A stretch of 64,000 bases of DNA from Massilia arenae (lineage in GTDB: Bacteria; Pseudomonadota; Gammaproteobacteria; Burkholderiales; Burkholderiaceae_D). The notes under the pieces were generated by a model. The model made no database searches. It was given only the letters and a program-made list of their open reading frames with translations, and was not told the origin of the DNA. The stretch is taken from contig NZ_VPFD01000006.1 in assembly GCF_008014745.1 (NCBI RefSeq), forward strand, positions 62,001 through 126,000. Reading direction: 5' to 3'. Positions 44,944-53,887 of the stretch are shown here, in pieces. The position numbers and the translations under genes are program-made. Each line of letters starts with the position of its first letter. Positions within the stretch are counted from its first letter, which is position 1.

Positions 44944-47244
44944 CTAGCCGCGCTGCGCGGCGAGTGCCTCGCGGCCGGCCGCCTGGCCCTCTTCCATATG
45001 GCGCGCGATCGACAGCGCCGAAAAATCGTAGTCGCGCGCCGCCGTCTCGCATTCCGTGCCCTTGCGCACGATCCGGGTGATGCTGGGCCCGGCATCCTTG
45101 TCGCCCATCAGCTGGATATAGGTGGGCCACTGGCGCACCTGGTCGGCATGGGCCGGTGAAGTTGCATAGGCCAGGATGCCCTCGACCAACTTGCGAAAGT
45201 CGCGCACCAGCGATTGCTCGGCACTATCGCGCCGAATGCGTTCGGCGAACACGATCTCGTCGCGCCGGCCCAGCACTTCCATCAGGCTGGTGGGCAGCGA
45301 GCCGGTTTCTGGATACAGGTCGACGATGAAGATGCGCTTGCGCGCCGTACCCGAATGCTCCAGCAGCAGCTCAAGTGGCGAATTGCTGATGATGCCGCCA
45401 TCCCAGTAGTGCTTGCCGTCGATCGTGGTCCAGGGAAATCCAGGCGGCAGGCTGCCGCTGGCCAGGATGTGGTCGGCGCTCAGGTCGTCGACGTAACTAT
45501 CGAAGATTTCCAGGCGCGCCGTCTCGACATTGACCGCGCTGACCAGTAGCCGCACCGGGCTGGATTTGAGCGACCCGAAATCGACGTAGCGTTTCAATAA
45601 CTCCTTGACCGGCGTCGGGTCGTACAGGCTGGTCCATGAGAGCGGCTCCATGCCAGTGAAAATTCCGCTCCAGCGCGGCCGAAAGAAGGCCGGTACGCCG
45701 AAGGCGAGCGTTTGCCACGAACCGAGCAGGCGCCGCGCACGGTCGTCGAGCAGCGCGTGCGCCGCCCCCGGCATGTCGATCGACAGCCTGCGCCAAAAAT
45801 CCTCCAGCGCCTCGGCCGCATGACCCGGATTGCCGGCCATGATGACGCCGTTGAAGGCCCCGATCGACACCCCAGCGATGACATCGGGCTGGATCCCGGC
45901 GTCCTCCAGCGCGCGGGCGACGCCGCATTCGAAGGCGCCCAGCGCCCCGCCGCCCTGCAGGATCAGCGCGGTCTGGCTGGGGATGCGGGTGATGGAAAAA
46001 TCCGGCTCGTGCAGGCGCCTGCAGGCCCAGCCGATATTGGTGCGGTAGCGGATCAGGGATTCGATCGCGCGCGTCTCGATCGCCGGCCGCCCCGTGGAAA
46101 ACAGGGCGCGCGGCACCTCGTGGTCGAGGTAGAGGCAGGCCCAGGAGCGGGTTTCGGGGCGGCCCAGCCGGGCATGCTGGTGGCCGGCGTCGGGCTGGCC
46201 CAGGAACTGGAAGCCCTGCCCGAACAGATCGCAGGAGAAATACGGCACCTCGTCGTAGCGTAGCCGCATGCCAAGCATATTGCGCGCCGCCAGCCGTCCC
46301 TGCTTGACGGCGTTGTCCCAATGCTCGATGCGGTGGCGCAGACGGAACACGGGGTCCATGAAATTGGCGACGTCGCCCGCTGCCCACACCAGCGGATGCG
46401 AGGCTTGCAAATACTGGTCGACGCACACGCCGTCGTCCAGCGCCAGGCCGCTGTCGTGCAGCCAGCCGAGATCGGGCGCGACGCCGATGCCCACCCCGAC
46501 CAGCTCGCACGGCAGCCGGCGCCCGCCTTCGGTCACGACCATTTCCACTCGGTGATCGCCATGAAAGGCGGCGGCGCTGTCGGCCAGCACCTCCACGCCC
46601 TGGCCAATGTACAGCGCGCGCAGGTAGTCGCTGATACCGTGGTCGTGCAGCTTGTCGAACAGGATGCCGTGGCGCGCCAGCACGGTCACCTTTGCACCCT
46701 TGCGCGCGAAGGCCGCGGCCATCTCGAGGGCGATGAAACCGGAGCCGACCACCAGGGCCCGCGCCGCGCCCTCCATCGCGCCACGCAACGTGCGCGCATC
46801 GACGGCCGTGCGCAGGTAGTGAATGCCGGGCAGCCCGGCGCCCGGGACGTCGAGGTGAACGGGACGCACCCCGGTAGCGACCAGCAGCCGGTCATAGCGG
46901 ATCGTGCCGGCGTGATCGGTGCGCACCAGCTGGGCCTCGGCATCAAGGCCGGTGGCGCGTACGCCGGACAGCAGGGTCACGCCATTGTCATGAAAATACT
47001 CGGGCGGCAGCACCGTCGCCAGGGGCGGCGCGACATCCCCCTCGAGGAAGCGCGTCGAGAGTTGCGGCCGGTGATAAGGCGGGTCGCGCTCGTCCGCCAC
47101 CATCACGATGGCGCCCTGTGCACCCTCCAGGCGCAGCGTCTCGGCGGCCGTGGCCGCGGCCAGGCCGCCGCCGAGCAGCAGGAAGCTCGCATGCCGCGTG
47201 TGGTCCTGCCCGGCCGGCTCCCCGGGATGTGGCTGATCCACCAT
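44944..47244 (-). CDS. Fusion of FAD/NAD oxidoreductase and patatin-like phospholipase (DUF3734 type)
   Basis: A 766-residue protein from the ATG at 47244, with AAAGGATGG ahead; a longer frame exists but lacks a site. Residues 20-400 are an FAD/NAD(P) oxidoreductase of the ferredoxin-reductase kind: FAD site FLLLGGGLAAATAAETL, NAD site ALVVGSGFIALEMAAAFARKGAKV (164-187), and VWAAGDVANF. No CxxC redox pair is present. Residues 425-700 are a patatin lipase with oxyanion loop LQGGGALGAFECG, Ser460 in GVSIG and Asp615 in WDGG. The C-terminal segment (VRKGTECETAARDYDFSALSI) is of the DUF3734 kind. No frameshift separates the parts. The combined activity is unknown. Confidence 0.85.
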   Translation of the reverse strand: MVDQPHPGEPAGQDHTRHASFLLLGGGLAAATAAETLRLEGAQGAIVMVADERDPPYHRPQLSTRFLEGDVAPPLATVLPPEYFHDNGVTLLSGVRATGLDAEAQLVRTDHAGTIRYDRLLVATGVRPVHLDVPGAGLPGIHYLRTAVDARTLRGAMEGAARALVVGSGFIALEMAAAFARKGAKVTVLARHGILFDKLHDHGISDYLRALYIGQGVEVLADSAAAFHGDHRVEMVVTEGGRRLPCELVGVGIGVAPDLGWLHDSGLALDDGVCVDQYLQASHPLVWAAGDVANFMDPVFRLRHRIEHWDNAVKQGRLAARNMLGMRLRYDEVPYFSCDLFGQGFQFLGQPDAGHQHARLGRPETRSWACLYLDHEVPRALFSTGRPAIETRAIESLIRYRTNIGWACRRLHEPDFSITRIPSQTALILQGGGALGAFECGVARALEDAGIQPDVIAGVSIGAFNGVIMAGNPGHAAEALEDFWRRLSIDMPGAAHALLDDRARRLLGSWQTLAFGVPAFFRPRWSGIFTGMEPLSWTSLYDPTPVKELLKRYVDFGSLKSSPVRLLVSAVNVETARLEIFDSYVDDLSADHILASGSLPPGFPWTTIDGKHYWDGGIISNSPLELLLEHSGTARKRIFIVDLYPETGSLPTSLMEVLGRRDEIVFAERIRRDSAEQSLVRDFRKLVEGILAYATSPAHADQVRQWPTYIQLMGDKDAGPSITRIVRKGTECETAARDYDFSALSIARHMEEGQAAGREALAAQRG

Positions 47245-47400
47245 CGGCCATCCTTTCGCAAGCGGCGTCGATGCGGGTTGGACCGCGTCTAGCCGGCGGC
47301 GTTCGCTCAAGATGGTTTCATAGTGACAAGACGCCACACCGGGCATGACGCGCGGGCCTCATCTCGCTATAATCTCGTCCTTCGCCCCAAAGGAAATACC

Positions 47401-49389
47401 ATGTCCCTGCTTGCCCACGAGCTTGAATTGCTTTCGCCCGCCAAGACCGCCGAAATCGGCCGCGAAGCGATCCTCCACGGCGCCGACGCCGTGTACATCG
47501 GTGGACCGGCCTTCGGGGCGCGCCACAACGCCAGCAATCCGCTGGAGGACATCGCGGCGCTGGTCAAGTTCGCCCACGGCTACCGTGCGCGCATCTTCGT
47601 GACCATGAACACGATCATGCACGACAGCGAACTCGAGCTGGCGCGCAAGCAGATCTGGCAGCTGTACGAGGCTGGCGTCGATGCGCTGATCATCCAGGAC
47701 CTGGGCCTGCTCGAACTCGACCTGCCGCCGATCCAGCTGCACGCCAGCACCCAGTGCGACATCCGCGGCGCCGAGAAGGCGAAATTCCTGGGCGACGTCG
47801 GCTTTTCCCAGCTGGTGCTGGCGCGCGAGCTGACGGTCGACCAGATCCGCAAGATCCACGCCGCCACCGACACGCCGCTCGAATACTTCGTGCACGGCGC
47901 GCTGTGCGTGGCCTATTCGGGCCAGTGCTATATCTCGCACGCCGACACCGGCCGCTCGGCCAACCGGGGCGACTGCTCGCAAGCCTGCCGCCTGCCCTAC
48001 ACCCTTTCCGACGGCCAGGGCCGCGTGGTCGCTTTCGACAAGCACCTGCTGTCGATGAAGGACAACGACCAGAGCCGCAACCTGGAAGCGCTGGTCGATG
48101 CCGGCATCCGCTCGTTCAAGATCGAGGGCCGCTACAAGGACATGGGCTATGTCAAGAACATCACGGCCAACTACCGTCTGCTGCTAGACGAGCTGCTCGA
48201 GCGCCGTCCGGAGTTCGCGCGCGCCGCCAGCGGCCGCACCCGCGTGATGTTCACGCCCGACGTCGACAAGAACTTCCATCGCGGCCACACCGAATACTTC
48301 GCCCAGGGCCGCCTGACGGACATCGGCGCCTTCGACTCGCCGAAGTACGTCGGCGTGGAACTGGGCATCGTGGCGCGCCTGAACGGCGACAGCTTCGACA
48401 TCGTCACCACGGCGCCGATGGCCAACGGCGACGGCCTGAACTACATGAACAAGCGCGACACCTGCGGCATCCAGGCTAACCGCGCCGAGAAGCTGGGCGA
48501 GGAAGCCGAGGGCCAGCGCTGGCGCGTGTTCCCCAACGAGCCGATGCAGTCCCTGACCGGCTTGAAGGTGGGCACCGTGATCCACCGCAACCGCGACCAC
48601 CAGTGGGAAGCCACGCTCAATAAAAAATCGTCCGAGCGCAAGGTGGCGGTCGACCTGATCCTGAGCGAAGTGCCGGGCGGCCTGCGCCTGGACATCGTCG
48701 ACGAAGACGGCATCGCATCGAGCGCCGAAGCCATGCTCGAACTGCAGCCGGCCCAGCAGGCGGCCCAGGCCGACGCCGGGCTGCGCGCCAGCCTGGCCAA
48801 GCTGGGTAACACGATGTTCGAAGCCGGCCACGTCGCCCTGCATCTGAGCCAGCCGTGGTTCGTGCCGAGCGCCGCCATCAACGCCCTGCGCCGCGACGCC
48901 ATCGCCGCGCACGAAACGGCGCGCCTGGCGGCCTGGGAGCGCCCGCAGCGCAAGGCGTCGGTGCAACCGCCGCCCGTCTACCCGGACACCCAGCTCAGCT
49001 ACCTGGCCAACGTCTACAACGAGAAAGCACGCGCCTTTTATCACAAGCACGGCGTGCAGCTGATCGACGCCGCGTATGAAGCGCACGAGGAAGCCGGCGA
49101 AGTGTCGCTGATGATTACCAAGCACTGCCTGCGCTTCTCGTTCAACCTGTGCCCCAAACAGGCCAAGGGCGTGCAAGGCGTGCAGGGCCAGGTGAAGGCC
49201 GAGCCGATGACGCTGGTCAGCGGCGACGAGAAGTACACGCTGCGCTTCGATTGCAAGCCGTGCGAGATGCACGTGGTGGGCGCCATGAAGACGAACATCC
49301 TCAAATCGCCGCCGCCGTCGAATGTGGCCTATACGCCGTTGACCTTCCACCGCCAGCGTCCGCGCGACCCGGCGGGATCGAAGGCGTAA
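47401..49389 (+). CDS. rlhA: U32-family 23S rRNA hydroxylase RlhA
   Basis: A 662-residue protein from the ATG at 47401, with AAAGGAAATACC ahead. U32 peptidase family features: LELLSPAKTAEIGREAILHGADAVYIG, FVHGALCVAYSGQCYIS, NRGDCSQACRLPYTL with conserved cysteines, and IEGRYKDMGYVKNITANYR. The C-terminal part has the collagenase-like domain and a Cys-containing DCKPCEMHVVG. Length and motifs agree with E. coli RlhA (YdcP), which hydroxylates C2501 of 23S rRNA; related U32 proteins (TrhP, UbiU) are shorter. Cytosolic. Confidence 0.87.
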   Translation: MSLLAHELELLSPAKTAEIGREAILHGADAVYIGGPAFGARHNASNPLEDIAALVKFAHGYRARIFVTMNTIMHDSELELARKQIWQLYEAGVDALIIQDLGLLELDLPPIQLHASTQCDIRGAEKAKFLGDVGFSQLVLARELTVDQIRKIHAATDTPLEYFVHGALCVAYSGQCYISHADTGRSANRGDCSQACRLPYTLSDGQGRVVAFDKHLLSMKDNDQSRNLEALVDAGIRSFKIEGRYKDMGYVKNITANYRLLLDELLERRPEFARAASGRTRVMFTPDVDKNFHRGHTEYFAQGRLTDIGAFDSPKYVGVELGIVARLNGDSFDIVTTAPMANGDGLNYMNKRDTCGIQANRAEKLGEEAEGQRWRVFPNEPMQSLTGLKVGTVIHRNRDHQWEATLNKKSSERKVAVDLILSEVPGGLRLDIVDEDGIASSAEAMLELQPAQQAAQADAGLRASLAKLGNTMFEAGHVALHLSQPWFVPSAAINALRRDAIAAHETARLAAWERPQRKASVQPPPVYPDTQLSYLANVYNEKARAFYHKHGVQLIDAAYEAHEEAGEVSLMITKHCLRFSFNLCPKQAKGVQGVQGQVKAEPMTLVSGDEKYTLRFDCKPCEMHVVGAMKTNILKSPPPSNVAYTPLTFHRQRPRDPAGSKA

Positions 49390-49436
49390 GCGGCGATGCT
49401 GGATGTGGCGATGTGCGCCGCCAAGTTAGCGTAAAA

Positions 49437-49525
49437 ACGTCGTTCCCGCGCAGGCGGGAACCTAAGTTTTGCAAGCGTTTCGACTACGTCGAGGACTTAG
49501 GTTCCCGCCTGCGCGGGAACGACGT
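49437..49525. repeat. REP-like paired inverted repeat, copy 1
   Basis: Two 31-base arms (49437-49467 and 49495-49525) are perfect reverse complements of each other, separated by 27 bases. Each arm is itself a small hairpin, GTTCCCGC-NNNN-GCGGGAAC, flanked by ACGTC and CTAAGT. It lies in the 309-base gap after rlhA. Bounded by simple ends and without a gene, it looks like a REP doublet or a miniature element moved by a REP-associated transposase. The rest of the gap shows nothing. Confidence 0.85.
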
Positions 49526-49698
49526 GGTGGCGGCTCGGTTGCAACGTAGCGACCGTTCATAGCTTCACTGCATTCGCCTGGTGGGCACCGTTTTCACTTC
49601 CGGACTATTGTGCAATCCGCCGCGATTTTTCGGCATGGGCGGCGCGGTCGTCCGCGTCCATACTGGCTCCACTGTCCAACCACACCACGGAGCCCACC

Positions 49699-50436
49699 AT
49701 GAAAGACCAACTGTCCAAAGTCGTCCTGATCACCGGCGCCAGCAGCGGCATCGGCGAAGCCACCGCCCGCCATCTCGCCGCGCTCGGCCACCGCGTGGTG
49801 CTGGGCGCGCGCCGTACCGAACGCCTGGTGGCGCTGGCGGCCGATATCCGCGAAGCCGGCGGCAAGGCCGACGTCGCCCAACTCGACGTGACGAGCCTGG
49901 AAAGCATGCGCGAGTTTGTCGACTTCGCCATCGAGCGCCATGGCCAGGTCGACGTCTTGATCAACAATGCGGGCGTGATGCCGCTGTCGAAGCTCGATGC
50001 GCTCAAGATCGACGAATGGAACCGCATGATCGACGTGAATATCCGCGGCGTGCTGCACGGGATCGCCACCGTGCTGCCGGGGATGCAGGCGCGCCGCAGC
50101 GGCCAGTTCATCAACATCGCCTCGATCGGCGCCTATACGGTCAGCCCGACGGCGGCCGTCTACTGCGCCACCAAGTTCGCGGTGGCGGCCATCACCGAGG
50201 GCCTGCGCCAGGAAGTGGGCGGCGACATCCGCGTGACCCTGGTCTCGCCCGGCGTGGTGGAGTCGGAACTGGCCGATTCGATCTCGGACCCGCTGGCGCG
50301 CGACACGATGCGCGAGTTCCGCAAGGGCGCCATCAAGCCGGAAGCGATCGCGCGGGCCATCGCCTTCGCCATCGAGCAGCCGGCGGATGTCGACGTCAGC
50401 GAGATGATCGTGCGCCCGACGTCCAGCCCATACTGA
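49699..50436 (+). CDS. Short-chain dehydrogenase/reductase
   Basis: A 245-residue SDR. The cofactor site is VVLITGASSGIGEATARHLA, with LGARRTERL after the second strand (Arg suggesting NADPH), NNAGVMPLSKLDALKIDEWNRMIDVN, Ser in INIASIGAYT and the catalytic Tyr in VYCATKFAVAAITEG. Closest in pattern to serine/3-hydroxy acid dehydrogenases of the YdfG kind. Substrate not deducible. Stands alone between the repeat and a convergent GST gene. Confidence 0.88.
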   Translation: MKDQLSKVVLITGASSGIGEATARHLAALGHRVVLGARRTERLVALAADIREAGGKADVAQLDVTSLESMREFVDFAIERHGQVDVLINNAGVMPLSKLDALKIDEWNRMIDVNIRGVLHGIATVLPGMQARRSGQFINIASIGAYTVSPTAAVYCATKFAVAAITEGLRQEVGGDIRVTLVSPGVVESELADSISDPLARDTMREFRKGAIKPEAIARAIAFAIEQPADVDVSEMIVRPTSSPY

Positions 50437-50448
50437 TCCACGGCGACA

Positions 50449-51147
50449 TCAGGACGGGATCTTGAGTCCCTTCTTGACCGAGGGGCGCGCCAGGAAACGG
50501 TCCAGCGCGTCCCTCACATTGCCGAAATCTTCGGCGCCGATCAAATCCTCCGCCTCGTAGAAGTTCAGCAAACCATTAATCCAGGGGAATACCGCGATGT
50601 CGGCAATGGTGAAGTCGTTGCCCGCGATCCAGGTATGCTGGGCCAGCTGCGCATCGATCACGCCGAGCAGCCGGCGCGATTCGGCCACATAACGGTCGCG
50701 CGGGCGCTTGTCCTCGTAGTCCTTGCCGGCGAACTTGACGAAGAAGCCGAGCTGGCCGAACATCGGCCCCACCCCGCCGATCTGGAACATCACCCACTGG
50801 ATGACGCGGTAGCGTCCCGCCACGTCGCTTGGAATGAGCTTGCCGCTTTTCTCGGCCAGGTAGAGCAGGATCGCGCCCGATTCGAACAGCGCCAGCGGCT
50901 GTCCGTCCGGACCGTCCGGATCGAGGATGGCGGGAATCTTGTTGTTCGGGTTCAGCGACAGGAAGGCCGGCGAGTTCTGCTCATCCTTGGCGAAGTCGAC
51001 CTTGTGCACCTCGTACGGCAGGCCGATTTCTTCCAGCATGATCGGAATCTTGACGCCGTTCGGGGTCGGCATCGAGTACAGCTGCAGCCGCTCGGGATGC
51101 GCCGCCGGCCATTTCTTGGTGATGGGAAAATCGGAAAGCGTGGTCAT
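50449..51147 (-). CDS. Glutathione S-transferase family protein (YghU/YfcG-like)
   Basis: A 232-residue protein with a thioredoxin-like N-terminal domain (LQLYSMPTPNGVKIPIMLEEIGLPYEVHKVD, NPNNKIPAILDPDG, LFESGAILLYLAEKSG) and a helical C-terminal domain containing IADIAVFPWI. The TPNGxK motif is typical of the nu-class GSTs YfcG and YghU, which reduce organic disulfides and peroxides with glutathione. Cytosolic. The gene ends close to the convergent SDR. Confidence 0.9.
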   Translation of the reverse strand: MTTLSDFPITKKWPAAHPERLQLYSMPTPNGVKIPIMLEEIGLPYEVHKVDFAKDEQNSPAFLSLNPNNKIPAILDPDGPDGQPLALFESGAILLYLAEKSGKLIPSDVAGRYRVIQWVMFQIGGVGPMFGQLGFFVKFAGKDYEDKRPRDRYVAESRRLLGVIDAQLAQHTWIAGNDFTIADIAVFPWINGLLNFYEAEDLIGAEDFGNVRDALDRFLARPSVKKGLKIPS

Positions 51148-51252
51148 GTCGTTGGCGCCTCTTCAGAAACCGCCGCGGCGGCAGAGTGCCAAGATACCAA
51201 AGATTCAATATGCCCGCTGCTCGCCAAGCGGCAGCGGGCCGGATCGCGTGGA

Positions 51253-51852
51253 TCAGCCGAACAGCTTGTTGGCGGTCTTGGCGATCAGTTCGCCCTGGTG
51301 GCGGGCGCCGCCCAAGTCTTTCTCGCTCGGCTGGCGCTGGCCCTGGCCGCCGGCGATGGTGGTGGCGCCGTAGGGGCTGCCGCCGACGATCTCATCCAGC
51401 GTCATCTGTTCCTGGTAGCTGTACGGCAGGCCGACGATGGTCATGCCGAAGTGCAGCAGGTTGGTGATGATCGAGAACAGCGTGGCTTCCTGGCCGCCGT
51501 GCTGGGTGGCGGTGGAGGTGAAGGCGCCACCCACCTTGCCGTTCAGCGCGCCGCGCGCCCACAGGCTGCCGGTCTGATCGAGGAAGGCCGCCATCTGGCC
51601 CGGCATGCGGCCATAGCGGGTCGGCGCACCGACGATGATGGCATCGTAATGCTCCAGCTCGGCGACGGTGGCGACTGGCGCGGCCTGCTCGAGCTTGAAG
51701 TGGGCGCCCTTGGCGACGTCTTCAGGAACGGTTTCGGGAACCCGCTTGACGTCGACCGTAGCGCCCGCACTGCGCGCGCCTTCGGCGACGGCATTTGCCA
51801 TCGTCTCGATGTGGCCATACGACGAGTAATACAGAACCAGTACTTTTGCCAT
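51253..51852 (-). CDS. wrbA: NAD(P)H:quinone oxidoreductase WrbA
   Basis: A 199-residue flavodoxin-like protein. The FMN phosphate loop is [20 protein letters not shown], then [25 protein letters not shown] and [17 protein letters not shown], all diagnostic of WrbA. It carries out two-electron reduction of quinones, limiting semiquinone formation. The start has GGAGGAAGTCG ahead, a strong site. It stands alone with the GST gene 105 bases downstream. Confidence 0.95.
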   Translation of the reverse strand: MAKVLVLYYSSYGHIETMANAVAEGARSAGATVDVKRVPETVPEDVAKGAHFKLEQAAPVATVAELEHYDAIIVGAPTRYGRMPGQMAAFLDQTGSLWARGALNGKVGGAFTSTATQHGGQEATLFSIITNLLHFGMTIVGLPYSYQEQMTLDEIVGGSPYGATTIAGGQGQRQPSEKDLGGARHQGELIAKTANKLFG

Positions 51853-51974
51853 CGACTTCCTCCATGTGTGGGATTCAGGACGGCCATTGTAGCGACAATG
51901 GCCGAATGTCCGTTTTCGGGAACACAGGGATTGTGCAGGCGAGGCCGCCTGCGCGCACTAGGCCTTAAGTCGGA

Positions 51975-52874
51975 TCAGATCCAGTAGATGAAGGCAGCCA
52001 GCGCGATGACCAGCGCCACGCGGGTGATGTTGTAGGCGGTCTTGTTCCAGGCCTTGAAGCGGCGGCGGTACTGGCCGGCATAGAAGGAAATGCGGAACAG
52101 CTTGCTCACCAGGCCGACCTGGTCGCCGGACTCGTTGGGCGAAGCGGCGGCGGTCATCACGGTGCGGCCGAACCAGCGGTTGAAGGCCTGCATCCAGCGG
52201 TAGCGCATCGGGCGCTCGACGTCGCAGAACAGGATCACGCGGTCGCTCTCGCTGCCGTTGATCGCCCAGTGGATAAAAGTTTCGTCGAACACGACGCCCT
52301 CGCCGTCGCGCCAGCTGTGGCGCTCGCCGTCGACGTCGATGAAGCAGCGGTCGTCGTTCGGCGTGGCCAGGCCCAGGTGGTAGCGCATCGAGCCGGCGAA
52401 CGGATCGCGGTGCGGATTGAGCTTGCCGCCCGGCGGCAGCTCGGCGAACATCGCCGCCTTGACGGACGGGATCGATTGCAGCAATGCATAGGTCTGCGGG
52501 CACAGGCGCTCGGCCGACGGATGGCTGGCGTCATACCATTTGAGGTAGAAGCGCTTCCAACCGTTCTTGAAGAAGGAATTGAAGCCGGCATCGTCGTTCT
52601 GCTCGGCGGCCTTGATCTTCTTGAGCGCGAGCAGGTTCTCGGCTTCGGCACGGATGATCGGCCAGTTCTCTTGCAGGCGCGCCAGTTCGGGGAACTCGCT
52701 CACCGGGATGAAGGGCGTGTTCGGCACCTTCGAGAACTTGTGCATGAAAATATTGATCGGCGCCATGAACGACGAGTGATCGAAGATCTGGCGACGGAAC
52801 GGCAGGCGCACGCGCCCGCGGAAATGGATGTGCAGGATAGACAGAATATAGAAACCTACCACGACCCACTTCAT
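51975..52874 (-). CDS. lpxO: Lipid A 2-hydroxylase-like protein LpxO
   Basis: A 299-residue aspartyl/asparaginyl beta-hydroxylase family protein from the ATG at 52874, chosen because GGAGG lies just upstream; an in-frame ATG 21 bases earlier overlaps that site. Membrane helices are at the N-terminus (2-17) and C-terminus (VALVIALAAFIYWI). The iron-binding His155-x-Asp157 in NPHRDPF and His202 in FIHWAING are present, as is the 2-oxoglutarate-binding Arg region. LpxO hydroxylates the secondary acyl chain of lipid A at the inner membrane, using O2. Length close to the Salmonella enzyme (302). Confidence 0.92.
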   Translation of the reverse strand: MKWVVVGFYILSILHIHFRGRVRLPFRRQIFDHSSFMAPINIFMHKFSKVPNTPFIPVSEFPELARLQENWPIIRAEAENLLALKKIKAAEQNDDAGFNSFFKNGWKRFYLKWYDASHPSAERLCPQTYALLQSIPSVKAAMFAELPPGGKLNPHRDPFAGSMRYHLGLATPNDDRCFIDVDGERHSWRDGEGVVFDETFIHWAINGSESDRVILFCDVERPMRYRWMQAFNRWFGRTVMTAAASPNESGDQVGLVSKLFRISFYAGQYRRRFKAWNKTAYNITRVALVIALAAFIYWI

Positions 52875-52987
52875 CACATCCTCCATCGCAGCCACCCAAG
52901 CGGCTGACTCCCTTGATCAAGGACGCAGGATACCACAACGGCTACTGGGCCGTAGCAGCCCCGCCGACTTCCTGGAGAGGGAGGATG

Positions 52988-53025
52988 GCGCCGGCGCACG
53001 GGCTGAAAGGCCCGCCTGCCGGCGC
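52988..53025 (-). terminator. Nested hairpin between lpxO and the small gene, possible terminator
   Basis: GCGCCGGC (52988-52995) pairs perfectly with GCCGGCGC (53018-53025), and CGGGC/GCCCG (52999-53003 and 53010-53014) forms an inner stem. It lies 29 bases after the stop of the small gene at 53054. No T tract follows on either strand, so it may end transcripts only with Rho or may protect the 3' end. Confidence 0.4.
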
Positions 53026-53053
53026 TGGCGGTGGCAACACCGCCAGGAAAATG

Positions 53054-53281
53054 TCAGTGCAGCACCGACGTCATCGCATACCCTTTTTCGGCGATCTGGC
53101 CGCTCAGGTTATCGATGTCGAAATCCTCGATCTGGTCGGCGTTGTCGTCGACCTCGAAGGCACGGGCTTCGATCTCCCAATCGGTATTGGTGGCTTCTTC
53201 GGGGATGTTCTTGGCTTCGGGTACGGCCAGGTACGAGAACTTGCCGTCGTGTTCGGCTCTGCGGTAAATATCCAGGCGCAT
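53054..53281 (-). CDS. Small conserved protein of unknown function
   Basis: A 75-residue protein from the ATG at 53281, which has AGAGG nine bases upstream; another ATG six bases earlier is closer to that site. It is acidic and appears folded: MRLDIYRRAEHDGKFSYLAVPEAKNIPEEA, then DWEIEARAFEVDDN and EKGYAMTSVLH. I recall similar small proteins in Burkholderiales but no function. No signal peptide. Confidence 0.7.
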   Translation of the reverse strand: MRLDIYRRAEHDGKFSYLAVPEAKNIPEEATNTDWEIEARAFEVDDNADQIEDFDIDNLSGQIAEKGYAMTSVLH

Positions 53282-53402
53282 AGTCATTTTCCTCTAATCA
53301 ATGCGCGCTTTCCGGATGAAAGCGCGCAGCTCCACAGTAGAAGATCAAGTGGCCATAGTCTGTTATCTGCCGAACATTCTGCCGAAGACTTAAGCAGGCT
53401 CG

Positions 53403-53603
53403 TCAGCGCGCCGGATTGTGACCGAGCACGCGCGCAGGCAGCATGACGATCGCGCGTAGCAGGTTGAACACGGCATCGACGCCGATCCCAAGCAGGCGGA
53501 ACGGCAGCAACAGCAGCCACACCACAGGATACAGCAGCAGGGCAAGCAGCGCGATTGGCCAGCAAAGGAACAGCAGCACCAACCATACCAGGAAACTCAG
53601 CAT
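53403..53603 (-). CDS. Small hydrophobic membrane protein
   Basis: A 66-residue protein with two adjoining membrane helices (residues 2-18 and 20-36) and a third amphipathic stretch (about 42-58), ending in a basic tail. The start has GGAGAAAGACG ahead. No family recognised. It is in line with the small gene at 53054, 115 bases apart. Its small size, good start and hydrophobic pattern favour a real inner-membrane protein. Confidence 0.65.
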   Translation of the reverse strand: MLSFLVWLVLLFLCWPIALLALLLYPVVWLLLLPFRLLGIGVDAVFNLLRAIVMLPARVLGHNPAR

Positions 53604-53731
53604 CGTCTTTCTCCATGAAGAAGCATCATGGTGAATGTAGGCCGAAAAAGGTGCTGGGGCCAGCGGGGTGCGATAAACGGGAGGAAATGTGGGCTGAACG
53701 GTAGCAACGACCGATCAAGCCGCCGCATGCA

Positions 53732-53819
53732 CGTCGCCCCCGCGGAGGCGGGGGCCTAAGTTTGCAAGCATAGCGATGACGCGTGCAGAACTTAGGCCCC
53801 CGCCTTCGCGGGGGCGACG
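53732..53819. repeat. REP-like paired inverted repeat, copy 2 (GC-richer variant)
   Basis: Arms 53732-53761 and 53790-53819 are reverse complements except at one base, separated by 28 bases. The core is CGTCGCCCCCGCNNNNGCGGGGGC with CTAAGT at the inner end, the same layout as copy 1 but with GCCCCC in place of GTTCCC: compensatory changes on both sides keep every hairpin paired. It fills the gap after the PRMT-like gene. Confidence 0.85.
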
Positions 53820-53887
53820 GGTAGCGCTAACTCAACAATTTCGTGAAACTAGACGCCTGCGCCGACTATACCGGCCGGCGCCGAGGA

